A DNA stretch of 5,713 bases from an uncultured Acidobacteriota bacterium (GCA_903832475.1 CAILBQ010000669.1:1-5713); one strand, 5' to 3'. Shown: positions 1 through 5,713, numbered from the stretch's first letter. Translations and numbers: made by a program. Notes: generated from the sequence alone by a model not told the origin.

Positions 1-1162
1 GAGCACAACGGCCAGCCAGCTGATCCAATCCGTGACGCTGCCCACCAATGTCGAAGCAGCCTATCTCGATGTCATCGCCCAGAGCCAGTCCAACGATGAG
101 TTCTGGTATCTCTGCGTGCCCGATGACCTGGCCGGCGAACTGCAAAGCTGCGGCAGCACCGGCTTCCGCGAATCTGAAGTCAGCATCGACGGCGTGCCCG
201 CCGGAGTCGCCCCCGTCTATCCCTGGATCTACACCGGAGGCATCGACCCCTATCTGTGGGAGCCCATCCCCGGCGTGCAAACTCTCAATTTCAAACCCTT
301 TCGCGTTGACCTATCGCCTTTTGCCGGCTTGCTCTCCAACGGCAAGTCGCACACCATCGCCGTCAGCATCTTCAACGCCGACAGCTACTTTGCCGTCACC
401 GGAAACCTCCTGGTATACACCGACAAGGGTTCCTCGCAAGTCACCGGCAGCATCGTCGCCAACGACCTCGCGGCTGAGCCCACTCCACAGATCATCAACA
501 AAATTGCCGTCGATCCAAACGGGAACGTAACCGGCTATGTCACCGTTCTGTCCAAGCGTGGCTACACCATCGAGGGCCTGAACCATACCTCGCACGGAGA
601 TGTCTCCTCCCGCGTCGACGCCGTCCTCAATTTCAACAACACCCAGCACTTCACCATCAACAACTCGGCCTATAAGCAGGACCTCGTCCAGTCCACCCAG
701 GGCGGGTTCTCGACCACCACCGTGTCCAACGGCAAACGGCGCGTCGACGGCCAGCTTGTCGACTATCCCTTCAGTTTCAACTACGACGAGATCGTCAACG
801 CCGACGGAACAATTACGGTCAACAACATCTCTGACCAAAAACTCTACAGCGCCGTCAAGCCCTTCGTACCCAGCGCGGGCGATGAAAGAAATGTCGGTGA
901 AGTAAACGGCGTTCCCATCCCCTACGTCTTTGGAATCGGGGACGAAGTCGCTTCGCAGGACGCGCTCTTTTACGATGCCAATGGGAACTTTACGGGTCAC
1001 GCCGGCCACAGTTCGCAAACCTACGTGAAAGCCGACACCTACAAGAACTGCTACAGCCGCATTCTGACCTCCGCCAACCTCGCCCTCACCAGCGTGAAAG
1101 ACGGAACCGTCTGCGCCGAAGTACAACCGCTGATCGATACATTGCTGAACCAGGTGAAGTGA
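1..1162 (+). CDS. Peptide-N4-(N-acetyl-beta-glucosaminyl)asparagine amidase A-like protein, 5'-truncated by window edge
   Basis: The frame is open from base 2 and gives 386 residues before the TGA at 1160-1162, so the gene starts upstream of the window. A GTG at 32 is not taken as the start because the frame is open before it and the domain appears already under way. The sequence resembles the PNGase A family (PF12222, plant almond-type amidases): a 'VPDDL' segment, then 'GVPAGVAPVYPWIYTGG', 'IDPYLWEPI', 'FRVDLSPFAGLL' and a 'SIFNADSYF' strand, in the order seen in that family. Enzymes of this family cleave the beta-aspartylglucosaminyl bond that links N-glycans to asparagine. Paired cysteines (LC...SCG early, NCYS...TVC near the end) suggest disulfides and an exported protein, but any signal peptide lies outside the window. 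The C-terminal half is beta-rich and Asn/Thr-rich. No neighbour points to a glycan operon. Family assignment is fairly firm; activity is inferred. Confidence 0.82.
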   Translation, partial: STTASQLIQSVTLPTNVEAAYLDVIAQSQSNDEFWYLCVPDDLAGELQSCGSTGFRESEVSIDGVPAGVAPVYPWIYTGGIDPYLWEPIPGVQTLNFKPFRVDLSPFAGLLSNGKSHTIAVSIFNADSYFAVTGNLLVYTDKGSSQVTGSIVANDLAAEPTPQIINKIAVDPNGNVTGYVTVLSKRGYTIEGLNHTSHGDVSSRVDAVLNFNNTQHFTINNSAYKQDLVQSTQGGFSTTTVSNGKRRVDGQLVDYPFSFNYDEIVNADGTITVNNISDQKLYSAVKPFVPSAGDERNVGEVNGVPIPYVFGIGDEVASQDALFYDANGNFTGHAGHSSQTYVKADTYKNCYSRILTSANLALTSVKDGTVCAEVQPLIDTLLNQVK

Positions 1163-1235
1163 CTCGCGAACCAGCCAACCCCGGCCACCGGCAGGGCTAC
1201 CCGAAGGGGCCGCCCGCATGGCAAATCCCGGCGTG

Positions 1236-1274
1236 CCCCACATCTCACCGCGTTCTGTGCGGTGAGATGTGGGG
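1236..1274. repeat. Perfect 16-bp inverted repeat, hairpin unit A
   Basis: The left arm CCCCACATCTCACCGC (1236-1251) is the exact reverse complement of the right arm GCGGTGAGATGTGGGG (1259-1274), with a 7-base loop GTTCTGT. The stem could form in either RNA or DNA. It lies 74 bases after the amidase stop, and the following bases ATTCTCCC are not a U-tract, so it is not a canonical intrinsic terminator. The same unit occurs again 89 bp downstream, which fits a REP-like intergenic palindrome family better than a one-off terminator. Confidence 0.9.
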
Positions 1275-1324
1275 ATTCTCCCTAACCAACAAAATCCCGA
1301 CCCGCCCGGCCGGTGCCCGGGGTG

Positions 1325-1363
1325 CCCCATATCTCACCGCGTCTTGTGCGGTGAGATGTGGGA
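1325..1363. repeat. Imperfect inverted repeat, hairpin unit B (second copy)
   Basis: The left arm CCCCATATCTCACCGC (1325-1340) pairs with the right arm GCGGTGAGATGTGGGA (1348-1363) across the 7-base loop GTCTTGT. Relative to unit A, one stem position is a T in the left arm facing an unchanged G, which is a G-U wobble if transcribed, and the outermost pair is mismatched. The two middle loop bases are swapped (TC in A, CT in B). Copy-to-copy similarity starts at GTGCCCCA before each stem and continues about 25 bases past it. Confidence 0.88.
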
Positions 1364-1460
1364 TCTCACGTAACCCACCAAAGACCGCCCCCGGCCAACG
1401 GAAGGCCAAGCCGAAGGCGTCCGCCCGGCAGGTGCAGTCAGCCTCCACACCAAATGCAGT

Positions 1461-1466
1461 TACAAT
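1461..1466 (+). promoter_or_regulatory. Putative -10 element (TACAAT) of coaBC, leaderless geometry
   Basis: TACAAT matches the sigma-70-type consensus TATAAT at five of six positions. Its last base is six bases from the A of the coaBC ATG at 1473, the normal distance between a -10 box and the transcription start. No good -35 hexamer is visible at 16-18 bp upstream, and no Shine-Dalgarno sequence precedes the ATG. This geometry predicts an mRNA that starts at or within a base or two of the start codon. It is a motif-based call only. Confidence 0.5.
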
Positions 1467-1472
1467 CCTTTC

Positions 1473-2813
1473 ATGAAGGTCATGGTTGGCGTCTCCGGCG
1501 GAATCGCCGCCTACAAAGCCGCGGAAGTCGTGCGTGCACTGCAAAAGCACGCTCTCGAAGTCCGCGTCACCATGACCGACTCCGCTCGGCAATTCATTCA
1601 GCCGCTCACCTTCGCCGCCCTCACCGGCCATAAGGTCATCACCAGCCTATGGCCCGCTCCAGATGGCGAGTCTGGCGATTCTGACGCGAGCATCGAACAC
1701 ATCGCTGAAGCCCAGTGGGCCGACGCCCTCGTCGTCGCCCCCGCGACGGCCAATACCCTGGCCAAATTTGCCCACGGCCTGGCCGACGACTTCCTCACAA
1801 CGATGTATCTCGCCACCACCGCCCCGGTTCTGGTCGCCCCGGCCATGAACGTCAACATGTGGGAGCATCCCGCGACGCAGGCGAATCTCGAAACCCTGCG
1901 CCAGCGTGGCGTGCGCGTCATCGAGCCCGGCGCCGGATACCTCGCCTGCGGTATGGTCGGCGCCGGCCGGCTCGCCGATCCTGAATACATCGCCAGCGCC
2001 GTCCTCAACGCCCTCGGCCGCAGCCACGATCTTGCCGGCGAAGTCGTTCTCATCACCGCCGGTGGCACCCGCGAAGCCCTCGATCCCGTCCGCTTCCTGG
2101 GTAACCGCTCCAGCGGCAAGATGGGCTACGCCCTCGCCGAAGCGGCCCAAAGCCGCGGCGCACGCGTTATCCTGATCTCAGCCCCGTCGGCCTTGTATCC
2201 CCCAGCCCACGTCGAGCTGGTCAAGGTCACCACCGCCGACGAAATGCGCGCCGCCGTCCTCAGCCGCATGCCCGAAGCCACCGTCATCGTAAAGTCCGCT
2301 GCCGTCGCCGACTATCGCCCCAGCATCGTGGCCGATCAAAAGCTCAAGCGCACCGGTCCCATGACCATCGAGTTCCTTCCCACCGAAGACATTTTGGCGG
2401 AAGTCGTTCGCCAGCGCCGCCCCGGCCAGCTCATCGTCGGCTTTGCCGCGGAAACTCAGAATCCCCTCGAAAACGGCCGCGCCAAGCTCCTCAAAAAAGG
2501 CGTCGACGCCATCGTCGTCAACGATGTCTCCCGCGTAGGCATCGGTTTCGATTCCGACCAGAACGGCGCCACCTTCCTCACCGCTACCACTGCCATCGAC
2601 CTCCCGGAAATGTCCAAGCGCAAGATGGCCGATCGCGTCCTCGACGAAGTCGTCGGCTTGCGCCGCCCCCAGTCCCTGCTCGTCGAGCTTTCCGTGGCTG
2701 AGCTCTCTGGCGAGGCGCTTCCGTCGAAGTCTCAAACGGCCAGCTCGGACCAGGGCTCTGAATTTGTCGTCAAGGCCGCCGCCTCCAGCCGCCGCCAGAT
2801 TATCATCGAATAA
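1473..2813 (+). CDS. coaBC: Bifunctional phosphopantothenoylcysteine decarboxylase / phosphopantothenate-cysteine ligase
   Basis: Makes 4'-phosphopantetheine for coenzyme A in two steps: the CoaB domain joins 4'-phosphopantothenate to cysteine using CTP, and the FMN-dependent CoaC domain decarboxylates the product. CoaC (about residues 1-185) shows the flavoprotein start 'VSGGIAAYKAAE', the catalytic His76 in 'IEHIAEAQWAD', the PAMN motif at 123-126, and Cys159 in the 'ACGMVGAGRL' substrate clamp. CoaB (about 188-395) shows 'ITAGGTREALDPVRFLGNRSSGKMG' split around Asn211, 'SAAVADYRP' at 275-283, the KLK lysines at 290-292, 'GFAAET' at 323-328 and 'VNDVS' at 349-353. All key residues I know for the family are present. 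At 446 residues it is about 40-50 longer than typical; the excess is a weakly conserved tail after 395. The ATG at 1473 fits the family N-terminus. udg follows 12 bases after the stop, probably in one transcript. Confidence 0.96.
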   Translation: MKVMVGVSGGIAAYKAAEVVRALQKHALEVRVTMTDSARQFIQPLTFAALTGHKVITSLWPAPDGESGDSDASIEHIAEAQWADALVVAPATANTLAKFAHGLADDFLTTMYLATTAPVLVAPAMNVNMWEHPATQANLETLRQRGVRVIEPGAGYLACGMVGAGRLADPEYIASAVLNALGRSHDLAGEVVLITAGGTREALDPVRFLGNRSSGKMGYALAEAAQSRGARVILISAPSALYPPAHVELVKVTTADEMRAAVLSRMPEATVIVKSAAVADYRPSIVADQKLKRTGPMTIEFLPTEDILAEVVRQRRPGQLIVGFAAETQNPLENGRAKLLKKGVDAIVVNDVSRVGIGFDSDQNGATFLTATTAIDLPEMSKRKMADRVLDEVVGLRRPQSLLVELSVAELSGEALPSKSQTASSDQGSEFVVKAAASSRRQIIIE

Positions 2814-2825
2814 AGAGTCCTCACC

Positions 2826-3701
<876 letters not shown>

Positions 3702-3727
3702 AACGTTATTCGCAAGGGTGACTTCGG

Positions 3728-3745
3728 ATCGACGGTTAATCGACG
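3728..3745 (+). repeat. Short direct repeat ATCGACG x2, 11-bp period
   Basis: ATCGACG occurs at 3728-3734 and again at 3739-3745, so the copies lie about one DNA helical turn apart on the same face. They sit in the 135-bp gap between the udg stop and the putative small membrane gene, upstream of a weak -10-like TAGACT (3757-3762). They could be a regulator-binding site, but two 7-mers may also arise by chance. Confidence 0.3.
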
Positions 3746-3836
3746 ACAAACTGCCATAGACTTAGGCCGAAGAACCATTAGGCGCGGAATAGCCATGGCT
3801 TGGGCGACCGATGGTTAGACCGCTCTTGTGAATCAG

Positions 3837-4016
3837 ATGAAAAAATGGTTGAAAGTTTTGGGGTCGTCTCTCACTTCTATCTGTTGGGCGATTCTCTTCG
3901 TCCATTCATGGACGCGGGAGCGCAGCCACGGCACATACCTTATGACCTCGTTATGGGGAATCGCACTTCTGCTATCGCTCTTCAGTCTTATCTTCTGGAT
4001 AATGCAGACAGAGTAA
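3837..4016 (+). CDS. Putative small two-helix membrane protein (hypothetical)
   Basis: I do not recognise this 59-residue product. It begins with a positive patch MKKWLK, followed by a hydrophobic stretch at about residues 8-24 (LGSSLTSICWAILFVHS). A short charged loop (TRERSHGTY) comes next, then a second hydrophobic stretch at about 34-55 rich in Leu, Ile and Trp, and the chain ends MQTE. That arrangement fits a two-pass inner-membrane protein. A GTG at 3828 would add three residues. No clear ribosome binding site is visible, and base composition is less GC-rich than in the flanking housekeeping genes. Another frame over the same bases (3800-4060) is also open, so coding is not certain. It converges on the toxin gene, with 21 bases between the two stop codons. 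Confidence 0.5.
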   Translation: MKKWLKVLGSSLTSICWAILFVHSWTRERSHGTYLMTSLWGIALLLSLFSLIFWIMQTE

Positions 4017-4037
4017 CTATCAAGCCGGGTGGGGATG

Positions 4038-4463
4038 CTACGCTGCTTCCCATGGGTTGAGAACCGGCACCCCGGCCATATCGAAATCGCTGCGGTCGGG
4101 CGTAACCACCGTAAGCCCGTGCTCCAACGCAGTCGCCGCAAGCAGAAGATCGGGATGAGAGTACGTGTGGCCAGCCTTTCGACCGGTTTCCATCAGTAGT
4201 CTCCATCGCAGCAGAATGTTTTCCGTCACCGGCAAGATCCGATCAGAGAATGCTGGCCGCAATTTCTCCGTCAGCCAATCCTGAAGCAGCGCACGCCGCG
4301 CCGCATTCGACTGCACCTCGATCCCAAAGCGAATTTCAGCGAAATTGACGACGCTGACATAGAGGGAATTCAGTGGCTGCGTGTTGAAGAACGCCACGAC
4401 GCGAGGATCAGGCCTAGGCCTTCGTCCTTCCGACAACACGTTCGTGTCAAGCAGCCAAGCCAT
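4038..4463 (-). CDS. PIN-domain toxin, VapC/FitB-like
   Basis: A 141-residue PIN-domain protein, the usual length for VapC-type toxins, which are Mg2+-dependent endoribonucleases that commonly cut tRNA or rRNA. The acidic catalytic residues are visible: Asp6 in LLDTNVLSE, Glu43 in VVNFAEIRFGI, Asp105 in HPDLLLAATA, and Asp123 in VTPDRSDFD with Asp126/Asp128 nearby. The 'DRILPVTENILLRW' segment and the C-terminal 'DMAGVPVLNPW' are typical of the FitB-like branch. The ATG overlaps the antitoxin stop by one base (TGATG), which suggests translational coupling, and no separate ribosome binding site is seen. All catalytic residues are present, so it is probably active. The RNA target cannot be told from sequence. 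Confidence 0.93.
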   Translation of the reverse strand: MAWLLDTNVLSEGRRPRPDPRVVAFFNTQPLNSLYVSVVNFAEIRFGIEVQSNAARRALLQDWLTEKLRPAFSDRILPVTENILLRWRLLMETGRKAGHTYSHPDLLLAATALEHGLTVVTPDRSDFDMAGVPVLNPWEAA

Positions 4464-4714
4464 CAGAGAACAACGTCACGGGTCCGGTCAAGCCGAACAC
4501 TCGAAGGCGCTAACTCGATGTCCCGGTACGGAGAGGCCTGCAGCGCCGCCAGCACCACCGCGCCCGTTCCAGCCACATCGGATGTCGCTGCCTTATGCTG
4601 GTCAAGCGCATCCAGCGCCTTTTCGATCAGCTCATCCGCGTCCCGAAATTGGCCCGTTCGAATATGCATGGTGAACCGTTGGGCAACGTCGGGCTTCTTG
4701 ATTTGAATGTTCAT
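4463..4714 (-). CDS. Type II antitoxin partner of the PIN toxin, ribbon-helix-helix-like N-terminus
   Basis: An 83-residue protein directly upstream of and overlapping the toxin gene, the usual antitoxin-first order. The N-terminus reads as a short strand (MNIQIKK), helix (about 8-19), Gly21 turn and second helix (about 24-38, DADELIEKALDAL). This resembles ParD-like ribbon-helix-helix DNA-binding domains rather than AbrB-type VapB. Residues 40-52 look like a flexible linker. The C-terminal part (about 53-83, with 'ALQASPYRDIELAP' and 'RTRDVVL') resembles the toxin-wrapping tail of VapC partners. By family rule it neutralises the toxin and represses its own operon. The role rests mainly on position; the fold class is an inference from pattern. 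Confidence 0.85.
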   Translation of the reverse strand: MNIQIKKPDVAQRFTMHIRTGQFRDADELIEKALDALDQHKAATSDVAGTGAVVLAALQASPYRDIELAPSSVRLDRTRDVVL

Positions 4715-4720
4715 GAGCCG

Positions 4721-4728
4721 TCCCCCTC
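4721..4728 (-). promoter_or_regulatory. Ribosome binding site of the antitoxin gene
   Basis: On the minus strand GAGGGGGA lies six bases before the ATG at 4714-4712. It is a strong purine-rich Shine-Dalgarno-like site and supports this start. The toxin has none of its own, so the pair probably depends on this site. Confidence 0.7.
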
Positions 4729-4788
4729 GTCAATCTTCCCATGCTCGCCAAAGTGCTCCACACGCCTGCAGATCACAGGATGAGAACA

Positions 4789-4817
4789 CTGAACCTCCCA
4801 TAGAATACGCTGTTCAG
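4789..4817. promoter_or_regulatory. Possible operator: CTGAAC-N17-GTTCAG inverted repeat
   Basis: CTGAAC (4789-4794) and its reverse complement GTTCAG (4812-4817) flank the TAGAAT hexamer, and another GAAC lies at 4784-4787. Autoregulated antitoxins usually bind palindromes near their promoter, so this is a candidate, but six-base arms are short and the site is 75 bases from the antitoxin start. Confidence 0.25.
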
Positions 4818-4976
4818 GGGAAGCTGCGCATGGTCTTCGCCAGTCAAACGCTCATTTGGATAAACTACAGATCGATAAGCAGAGCACGGCACCCAAGCCA
4901 ACTCCGCTCGCATCCGCAAGCTATCATCAAGACTGCGTTCTCATTCGGCGGCCACCAGCAAGCGGCAGCCATCCAA

Positions 4977-4984
4977 AAAGGTGG
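4977..4984 (+). promoter_or_regulatory. Ribosome binding site of zwf
   Basis: AAAGGTGG lies seven bases before the ATG at 4992. It fixes the zwf start and argues against longer upstream starts in the same frame. Confidence 0.75.
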
Positions 4985-4991
4985 TTGCCTC

Positions 4992-5645
4992 ATGCGCACT
5001 GCTCATTCCGACGCTCTCGTGGTCTACGGAGCCACCGGCGATCTCGCCCACAAGATGATTTTCCCCGCGCTCTACGCCATGGCCAAGCGGGGAGCCCTCA
5101 CCGTCCCGGTCATCGGCGTCGCCTTCCCAAAGTGGACCCTTGAACGCCTGCAACGTCGCGTGACGCACAGCATCCGCCAGGCCGGCGGCATCGACAACAA
5201 GCGTGCTTTTCAGCATCTTCTCGCTTCGTTGCAGTACGTCAGCGGAGACTACAACGACAGCAACACCTACGCGGCGATCAAAGAAGCGCTCGGCAAAGCC
5301 CGCCGCCCCGCGCATTACCTCGCCATCCCGCCCTCTCTCTTCGCAACCGTGATCAAGAATCTCGGCGCCGCCAGGCTGGCCGACAATGCCCGCGTCATCG
5401 TGGAGAAGCCCTTCGGCCGCGACCTCGCCTCCGCTCGCGCCCTCAACGCCGTCGCCCGGTCCGTCTTCCCTGAGGACTCCATCTTCCGCATCGATCACTT
5501 CCTCGGCAAGGAAGCGATCATGAACATCCTCTACTTCCGATTCGCCAACTCCTTCCTCGAGCCCATCTGGAACCGCAACTACATCTCCAGCGTCCAGATC
5601 ACCATGGCGGAAACCTTCGGCGTAGGCACGCGCGGCGGGCTTTAG
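4992..5645 (+). pseudogene. zwf: Glucose-6-phosphate 1-dehydrogenase, truncated after 217 residues
   Basis: The intact enzyme oxidises glucose-6-phosphate to 6-phosphogluconolactone with NAD(P)+, the first step of the oxidative pentose phosphate and Entner-Doudoroff routes. The N-terminal Rossmann domain is clear: GATGDLAHK at 13-21, EKPFG at 138-142, and the substrate signature RIDHFLGKE at 166-174 (His169, Lys173). Homology continues through 'ITMAETFGVGTRGG' (about residue 216, base 5639), where homologues go on with FY(D/E)..G..RDV..NH. Here a Leu codon and two successive TAG codons (5643-5648) follow. Family members are about 450-510 residues, so more than half is missing, including the second catalytic histidine (His240 in the Leuconostoc enzyme) and most of the beta+alpha domain. 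The two other forward frames after 5640 do not recover the missing sequence, so this is not a simple frameshift. It is a broken gene or an assembly junction. Confidence 0.88.
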
Positions 5646-5713
5646 TAGAGCAGGATCTTTCACGAAAATCTGATTTCCGATGTCGCGGTGGCCGACCCAC
5701 AACTCGTCGGGAC
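5640..5713. other. Non-homologous tail after the zwf break, with small inverted repeats
   Basis: After base 5639 no frame resembles G6PDH. The segment holds an imperfect palindrome at 5651-5672 (CAGGATCTTTC / GAAAATCTG, nine pairs with two bulges) and a 5-bp inverted repeat CCGAC/GTCGG at 5692-5696 and 5706-5710. On the minus strand a frame open from the window edge reads '...DELWVGHRDIGNQIFVKDP...', which looks protein-like but runs into antisense zwf without a stop. It could be the end of an inserted intergenic repeat or mobile element, the edge of another gene, or a misassembly. I do not recognise it. Confidence 0.4.

Larger units (their letters stand above)
1163..1472. other. Intergenic region with a degenerate GC-rich repeat array
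   Basis: This 310-bp gap holds no credible gene. Besides the two hairpins listed separately, its flanks resemble each other. The segment at 1181-1216 (CCGGCCACCGG...CCGAAGG..CCGCCCG) aligns imperfectly with 1389-1427 (CCGGCCAACGG...CCGAAGG..CCGCCCG). The bases after each hairpin also align (TAACCAACAAAATCCCG at 1282-1298 against TAACCCACCAAAGACCG at 1370-1386). The whole gap therefore reads as an expanded tandem intergenic element of alternating hairpin and GC-rich spacer. It lies after the amidase stop and ends in the promoter of coaBC. Its function is unknown. Confidence 0.6.
4715..4991. other. Divergent intergenic region between antitoxin and zwf
   Basis: This 277-bp stretch must hold the toxin-antitoxin promoter (leftward) and the zwf promoter (rightward). 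The frame upstream of the zwf ATG stays open back to 4707, but its codons do not resemble G6PDH. I see -10-like TAGAAT (4801-4806) and TAAACT (4861-4866) on the plus strand, neither with a convincing -35. No firm promoter can be named. Confidence 0.5.

Noticed and set aside
32..1162. GTG at 32 as the true start of the amidase gene
   Set aside because: The frame is open before it and the protein appears to begin mid-domain, so the gene continues off the window edge.
311..1330. Long minus-strand frame opposite the amidase gene
   Set aside because: It is antisense to a recognisable protein, is rich in Gly/Val/Asp as expected from the complement of C-ending codons, runs through the hairpin repeats, and has no family resemblance.
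1236..1363. The two hairpins as intrinsic terminators
   Set aside because: Neither stem is followed by a T-tract; the duplicated layout suggests a repeat family. A terminating role cannot be excluded.
1159..1476. Plus-strand frame of 105 codons across the intergenic repeats
   Set aside because: It consists mostly of the two palindromes and GC-rich spacer and has no protein-like pattern.
1598..2735. Long minus-strand frames opposite coaBC
   Set aside because: They are antisense shadows of a well-conserved gene.
3800..4060. Alternative plus-strand frame of 86 codons over the small membrane gene
   Set aside because: It has no recognisable domain, no ribosome site, and overlaps the toxin 3' end. 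The hydrophobic frame is the more protein-like of the two.
4784..4794. GAAC-N3-GAAC as a LexA/SOS box
   Set aside because: The alphaproteobacterial LexA site has seven bases between half-sites; the spacing here does not fit.
4707..4991. Extension of zwf upstream to an ATG at 4707
   Set aside because: The extra 95 residues lack G6PDH similarity and overlap the antitoxin start, while the ATG at 4992 has a good ribosome site and matches the family N-terminus.
4941..5702. 253-codon minus-strand frame opposite zwf
   Set aside because: Nearly all of it is antisense to conserved zwf codons. Only the first ~20 residues beyond the break might belong to something real.

Overview
The window looks like a piece of a GC-rich chromosome or metagenomic contig from the phylum Acidobacteriota (Terriglobia-like). 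This is inferred from four things: the strong C/G bias at third codon positions, the protein styles (a bacterial PNGase A-like amidase, a family 4 uracil-DNA glycosylase with a long Pro/Ala-rich N-terminal arm, and a G6PDH of the 'SDALVVYGATGDLAHK' type), the intergenic hairpin repeats, and the scarcity of good Shine-Dalgarno sites. No marker gene fixes the taxon.

Layout. Positions 1-1162 hold the 3' end of a probable secreted peptide-N-glycosidase A-like enzyme, cut by the window start. Positions 1163-1472 are non-coding and carry two near-identical palindromic hairpin units about 89 bp apart, set in a longer GC-rich degenerate repeat. Positions 1473-2813 encode a complete bifunctional CoaBC (coenzyme A synthesis), probably from a leaderless transcript. 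Twelve bases after its stop, in the same reading frame, a TTG-started family 4 uracil-DNA glycosylase with all four Fe-S cysteines runs to 3701. These two housekeeping genes probably form one transcription unit.

From about 3702 the sequence becomes less GC-rich and looks accessory. It holds a possible two-helix small membrane protein (3837-4016, +) and, facing it, a type II toxin-antitoxin pair on the minus strand: an antitoxin with a ribbon-helix-helix-like N-terminus (4714-4463) coupled by a TGATG overlap to a PIN-domain VapC/FitB-like toxin (4463-4038). A 277-bp divergent intergenic region separates the antitoxin from the next gene.

From 4992 a well-conserved zwf (glucose-6-phosphate dehydrogenase) begins with a good ribosome binding site. 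It stops at two consecutive TAG codons after 217 residues, under half the normal length, before the catalytic histidine region. The last ~70 bases show no G6PDH homology in any frame and contain small inverted repeats. This is either a pseudogene made by an insertion or rearrangement, or an assembly junction. I see no convincing wholly new system; the broken zwf and the paired hairpin repeats are the most unusual observations.
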